Assembly (NCBI GenBank): GCA_945862035.1
Contig: CAMAXB010000102.1
Location: 1-9,634, forward strand
Reading direction: 5' to 3'
DNA length: 9,634 nt
Source of the DNA: Opitutus sp. GAS368
GTDB taxonomy: Bacteria; Verrucomicrobiota; Verrucomicrobiia; Opitutales; Opitutaceae
Position numbers and translations under genes: made by a program. The first letter of the stretch is position 1. The number at the start of each line of letters is the position of its first letter. This document shows, piece after piece, positions 6,863 through 9,634 of the stretch. The notes under the pieces were generated by a model. It saw only the letters and a list, made by a program, of their open reading frames with translations, made no database searches and was not told the DNA's origin.

Positions 6863-8700
6863 AGCCGTCTAGCCCCGCTGTGCTCGTGCAACGCCTCCGC
6901 GACGAGGAGGACGACGAGCCGCAGTTCAAGCCGCTGGAGTGGTCGCTGATCCGTCGGCTCTTCGGCTACGCCCGCCCCGTCCGGGCCAAACTCAATGTGC
7001 TGATCGCCCTGACGCTGATCCGCTCGGTCCAGCTCCCGGCGCTGGCCTGGATGATCGGCCTGACCATCTCGGGTCCGATCGCGCGGCACGATGCCGCCGC
7101 CCTGCCGGCGTACCTCGCGGTGTTCGGCCTGCTCGCGCTTCTGACCGACGGGCTGTTCCATTTCCGGCAGCGTTACGCCCAGGAGATCGGCGAGGTCGTG
7201 GTCGGTGCGCTGCGGCACGAGATCTTTGTCCACGTGCAGCGGATGCCGATGGCCTTCTTTCATCGCATCAAGCTCGGTCGCATCCTCGGGCGCGTGACAT
7301 CCGACGTGGAGTCCCTGCGCACCGGAATCCAGGACGTGTTCTTTGTCAGCACGGTGCAGATCGGGCAGATGGTTTTTTCGGCCGCGGTGATGCTCTGGTG
7401 TGACCCGGTCATGTTCCTCGTCGTGGCGTTGATGGCCCCGGTGCTCTGGTCGCTCAACCGCCATTTTCGCGGCCGGCTGAGCCGCGACTCGCGGGCGGCC
7501 CAGGAGAGCTTCAGCCGGGTGACCGCCACCCTGGCCGAGTCGGTCAACGGCATGCGGGTGACCCAGGGCTTTGTCCGGCAGGAGACCAATGCCGGCCTCT
7601 TCCGGAGCCTGCTCAACGACCACTCGCGGTACAACATCGCGCTCGCTCGGACCTCCGCGATCCTGATGCCGCTGCTCGAGCTGAACAGCCAGTTCTTCAT
7701 CGCGATCCTGCTCATGCTCGGCGGCTGGCGGACCTTCCATGGTTTCATGGAGGTGGGTGAGCTGATCCAGTTCTTCTTTCTCGCGAACCTATTTTTCGCG
7801 CCGATCCAGATCATCGGCAACCAGTACAACCAGGCGCTGATTGCGATGGCCGGCACCGAGCGGGTCTTCCGCCTGCTGGACGCCAAGCCGGATTGGGAGG
7901 ACGATCCCGCGGCGCGGGATCTGCCCGATCCCCGTCCCGCAGGCGGCGCGGCGGCGCGCGGCGTCCGGGTCGAGCTGGACCGGGTAAACTTCGGCTACGA
8001 TCCGGCGCAGCCGGTGCTGTATGACGTGAGCTTCGTGGCGCCCGCCGGGTCGACGGTTGCGCTGGTGGGGCACACGGGAAGTGGCAAGAGCTCAATCATC
8101 AATCTGGTGACCAAGTTTTATCTGCCGACGGCCGGGCGCGTACTGGTCGATGATGCGGACCTCGCGCGGATCACCAGCGGTTCCCTGCACCGGCAGATGG
8201 GCATCGTGCCGCAGCAGAATTATCTTTTTGGCGGCACGGTGCTGGCGAACATCCGGCAGAGCCGACCCTCTGCGACGGACGACGAGGTGCGTGCGGTCAC
8301 GGAGCAGCTCGGCTGCCGCGACCTGATCGAGGGGCTGCCGCAGGGATTTCTCACCGAGGTGGGGGAGCGCGGCGCCGCGCTTTCCGCCGGCCAGCGCCAG
8401 CTCGTGTGCTTTGCCCGCGCGCTGCTGGCGGATCCGCGCCTGCTCATCCTCGATGAGGCGACGAGTGCGATCGACGCCCTCACGGAGGCGCGGCTGCAGC
8501 AGGCGCTCGCGCGGCTGCTGGCGGGCCGCACGAGTCTTGTCGTCGCCCACCGCCTCAGCACCATCCGCCATGCGGATCTGGTGCTCGTGCTGGATCGGGG
8601 CCGCATCGTCGAGCGGGGCACGCATGCGGAGCTGCTGTCATTGCGCGGGCACTACGCCGCGCTGCACCGCCAATTCGTCCAGATGGACGACCGAACCTGA
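6859..8700 (+). CDS. ABC exporter half-transporter, subunit B (canonical catalytic site)
   Basis: 613 residues starting at GTG 6859. A charged N-terminal stretch (acidic EEDDE cluster near residue 18) precedes a six-helix membrane domain (about 45-330). A Pro/Ala/Gly linker at about 345-368 leads into the ATPase domain (about 370-610). ATPase motifs are Walker A GHTGSGKS at 404-411, Q-loop Q452, signature LSAGQ at 508-512, Walker B LLILDE with catalytic E533, and H564. The signature deviates at its third position (Ala for Gly), while the Walker B is intact, the reverse of its partner. In the head-to-tail ATPase dimer this puts both deviations into the same site, as in known asymmetric heterodimeric exporters. 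The membrane domain keeps the FFHRIKLGRILGRVTSDV coupling-helix region typical of multidrug/lipid exporters. It probably functions only with subunit A in the inner membrane. No obvious intrinsic terminator follows directly. Confidence 0.95.
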   Translation: MKPSSPAVLVQRLRDEEDDEPQFKPLEWSLIRRLFGYARPVRAKLNVLIALTLIRSVQLPALAWMIGLTISGPIARHDAAALPAYLAVFGLLALLTDGLFHFRQRYAQEIGEVVVGALRHEIFVHVQRMPMAFFHRIKLGRILGRVTSDVESLRTGIQDVFFVSTVQIGQMVFSAAVMLWCDPVMFLVVALMAPVLWSLNRHFRGRLSRDSRAAQESFSRVTATLAESVNGMRVTQGFVRQETNAGLFRSLLNDHSRYNIALARTSAILMPLLELNSQFFIAILLMLGGWRTFHGFMEVGELIQFFFLANLFFAPIQIIGNQYNQALIAMAGTERVFRLLDAKPDWEDDPAARDLPDPRPAGGAAARGVRVELDRVNFGYDPAQPVLYDVSFVAPAGSTVALVGHTGSGKSSIINLVTKFYLPTAGRVLVDDADLARITSGSLHRQMGIVPQQNYLFGGTVLANIRQSRPSATDDEVRAVTEQLGCRDLIEGLPQGFLTEVGERGAALSAGQRQLVCFARALLADPRLLILDEATSAIDALTEARLQQALARLLAGRTSLVVAHRLSTIRHADLVLVLDRGRIVERGTHAELLSLRGHYAALHRQFVQMDDRT

Positions 8701-8733
8701 GAAACGGAGCGGCCCGCGGGCGCAAGCGCGAAA

Positions 8734-8775
8734 TTTCTCCTCTGGAAAACGCGATTTTCCCTCTGAAAATCGTGT
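8734..8775 (+). repeat. 21-bp-period imperfect direct repeat with competing hairpins
   Basis: Two adjacent 21-nt units (8734-8754 and 8755-8775) match at 15 of 21 positions, sharing the core CC-TCTG-n-AAA-n-CG-n-G. Two overlapping inverted repeats are superimposed: GGAAAA (8744-8749) with TTTTCC (8755-8760), and CGATTTTC (8752-8759) with GAAAATCG (8765-8772). They share bases, so only one can form at a time. The element lies between the ABC exporter genes and the SWIB gene, 39 nt upstream of the SWIB ATG. It may be an operator, a 5'-leader element, or the end of the exporter transcript. Confidence 0.5.
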
Positions 8776-8813
8776 TGCGTTCGACCCGACCACCTCTAAA
8801 CCCAAGTTCTGTT

Positions 8814-9077
8814 ATGGCAAAACGCAAACCCAACGCAGCATTCATGAAGCCGGTTACGCCTGACGACGCCCTTGCGGCCGTCGTTGGGGCGAAGCCTCTC
8901 CCCCGTACGGAGCTGACCAAAAAGCTCTGGGATTATATCAAGAAGAACGGTCTTCAAAACAAGAAGGTGAAGACCCAGATCGACGCCGACGACAAGTTGA
9001 AGGTTGTCTTCAATGGCAAGAAGTCTGTCAGCATGTTCGAGATGACCAAGCTGGTCTCCGGTCACCTTAAGAAGTAG
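8814..9077 (+). CDS. Stand-alone SWIB/MDM2-domain protein
   Basis: 87 residues consisting of a short basic arm (MAKRKPNAAF) and one SWIB domain. The domain begins with the characteristic M-K-P-V-x-P-D-x-x-L-A-x-V-V-G segment. It continues with PLPRTELTKKLWDYIKKNGLQ (the R-x-E-x-x-K-x-L-W-x-YIK-x-x-x-LQ pattern), the D-x-K-L-K-x-V-F strand and the closing K-x-x-V-x-MFEM-x-K-L-x-x-HL helix. SWIB domains are best known in eukaryotic SWI/SNF chromatin-remodelling subunits. Bacterial versions occur in chlamydiae, where one form is fused to topoisomerase I, and as small free proteins in verrucomicrobia and others; their role is not settled, with DNA or nucleoid association suggested. Start at ATG 8814 because the domain and basic arm begin there; an upstream TTG would fall in the hairpin element. 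The upstream ribosome-binding site is poor. A strong terminator closes the gene, suggesting a single-gene unit. Confidence 0.93.
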   Translation: MAKRKPNAAFMKPVTPDDALAAVVGAKPLPRTELTKKLWDYIKKNGLQNKKVKTQIDADDKLKVVFNGKKSVSMFEMTKLVSGHLKK

Positions 9078-9101
9078 GCAGAACCTCAGTCCTGCACTTT
9101 C

Positions 9102-9130
9102 AAGCCGCCGCAGCAATGCGGCGGCTTTTT
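9102..9130 (+). terminator. Rho-independent terminator of the SWIB gene
   Basis: A perfect 11-bp stem (9102-9112 with 9117-9127; core GCCGCCGCA/TGCGGCGGC) capped by a stable GNRA-type GCAA tetraloop and ending in a run of five T residues (9126-9130). It starts 25 nt after the SWIB stop codon. Confidence 0.92.
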
Positions 9131-9249
9131 CGTGTCCGGCCGGGCGCCTCGACGCTGCCCTTGCGCGGCGGAGGGCGTTGGCTGCTCGCCGTTTCCCGAT
9201 GCCGCTCGAACCCTCAAAGGCAGGGTAATCCGCGGGCTGGCGGGTGGTG

Positions 9250-9634
9250 ATGGCCGCCGGGCTGGATGCGGTCGGGGTGCTGCTGGCTGATCTTCGGCGG
9301 TCCACCGCGACCTTTGGCCCGGCGGAGCTGGATGCGCGGGAGGTCTTTGGCCGCTGGGCGGCGGAGAAGCGAATCGAGCTGCTGCGTCGGATTGATCCCG
9401 GGGTGCCGGCCATGATCCAGACTGATGGCAGCCGCTTGCGACAAAGAGGGGTTAATCTGGAAAGCAATGCGGTGAAGCTTACTCGCTCCGGTGAGGTGGA
9501 GGTGACGGTCACACGGCCCGCGCCGGGCGGCCCGCGGGTGTTCGCGGTTCGCGACCCGGGTCCCGGAATCGCTGAGGCCGACCGTGGCCGAATTTTCCTG
9601 CCCTTTGTCCAGACGGAGGTCGCGCTGGACCACG
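9250..9634 (+). CDS. Histidine kinase ATP-binding domain, N-terminally truncated, runs off the window
   Basis: An open frame from 9229 (after TAA 9226-9228) to the window end; ATG 9250 is the first ATG, with GTG 9244 and 9247 as alternatives. The 128 visible residues align by eye to hybrid-type histidine kinases just after the dimerisation domain. A F-G-P-A-E-L segment leads into AAEKRIELLRRIDPGVPA, then T-D-G-S-RLRQ. The N-box is NLESNAVKLT (69-78), followed by a G-E-V-E-V-T-V strand, the G1 box RDPGPGI (101-107) and the F-box IFLPFVQTE (115-123). The phospho-acceptor domain with its H-E-x-R-T-P motif is absent; upstream lies only the SWIB terminator. The N-box helix has charged residues (R66, E71) where the family has hydrophobic ones, suggesting relaxed selection. 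It may be a decaying remnant or, less likely, a working ATPase-only kinase. The end of the gene is not in the window. Nothing else is visible in 9131-9249. Confidence 0.65.
   Translation, partial: MAAGLDAVGVLLADLRRSTATFGPAELDAREVFGRWAAEKRIELLRRIDPGVPAMIQTDGSRLRQRGVNLESNAVKLTRSGEVEVTVTRPAPGGPRVFAVRDPGPGIAEADRGRIFLPFVQTEVALDH

Noticed and set aside
9403..9480. Frameshift in the kinase fragment near the N-box
   Set aside because: RLRQ, NAVK, DPGPG and the F-box all read in one frame from 9229; unusual residues there are substitutions, not a frame change.
8796..9633. Minus-strand frames 8796-9512 and 9214-9633
   Set aside because: They cross the SWIB gene, its terminator and the kinase domain in antisense, with low-complexity Arg/Ser/Pro translations.

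Overview
The window is GC-rich, densely coded bacterial chromosome with no visible mobile element, tRNA, rRNA or CRISPR array. Gene content (a stand-alone SWIB-domain protein, tandem Hsp20 genes, a TerC/Alx protein, an MscS channel and a short secreted protein of no clear family) and the GC-rich codon use fit a member of the Verrucomicrobia, perhaps Opitutales. This is inference from gene content, not a phylogenetic placement.

Layout. 1-135 is the 3' end of one Hsp20 small heat-shock protein, and 177-584 is a second, divergent Hsp20. The pair closes with a strong rho-independent terminator at 627-654. 692-1339 (unrecognised membrane-anchored protein) and 1336-1815 (DUF393/DCC-family protein with a CxxC motif) overlap by 4 nt. 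1816-1958 is a convergent gap with weak hairpins. 1959-2879 on the minus strand is a TerC/Alx-type membrane protein, divergent from an MscS-type channel at 2983-4275, with a 103-bp shared intergenic region. 4309-4872 encodes a small exported protein. 4958-6862 and 6859-8700 encode the two half-transporters of a probable heterodimeric type IV ABC exporter. They overlap by 4 nt, and one of the two ATP sites is predicted to be catalytically degenerate. 8814-9077 encodes an 87-residue SWIB protein. It is preceded by a 21-bp-period repeat that can form competing hairpins and is followed by a textbook terminator at 9102-9130. From about 9250 to the window end an open frame encodes the ATP-binding domain of a histidine kinase that lacks its phospho-acceptor domain and has charged substitutions in its N-box helix.

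How the genes fit together. The two Hsp20s probably act as partner holdases on unfolded protein. The MscS channel handles osmotic downshock, and TerC/Alx proteins are linked to metal (manganese) handling. The ABC pair probably exports a hydrophobic or lipid-like substrate. These are broadly stress or envelope functions, but apart from the Hsp20 pair, the 692/1336 pair and the ABC pair nothing shows they form one system. I see no convincing new defence or mobile system. The least explained points are the repeat/hairpin module before the SWIB gene, the kinase remnant, and the two genes of unknown function at 692 and 4309.
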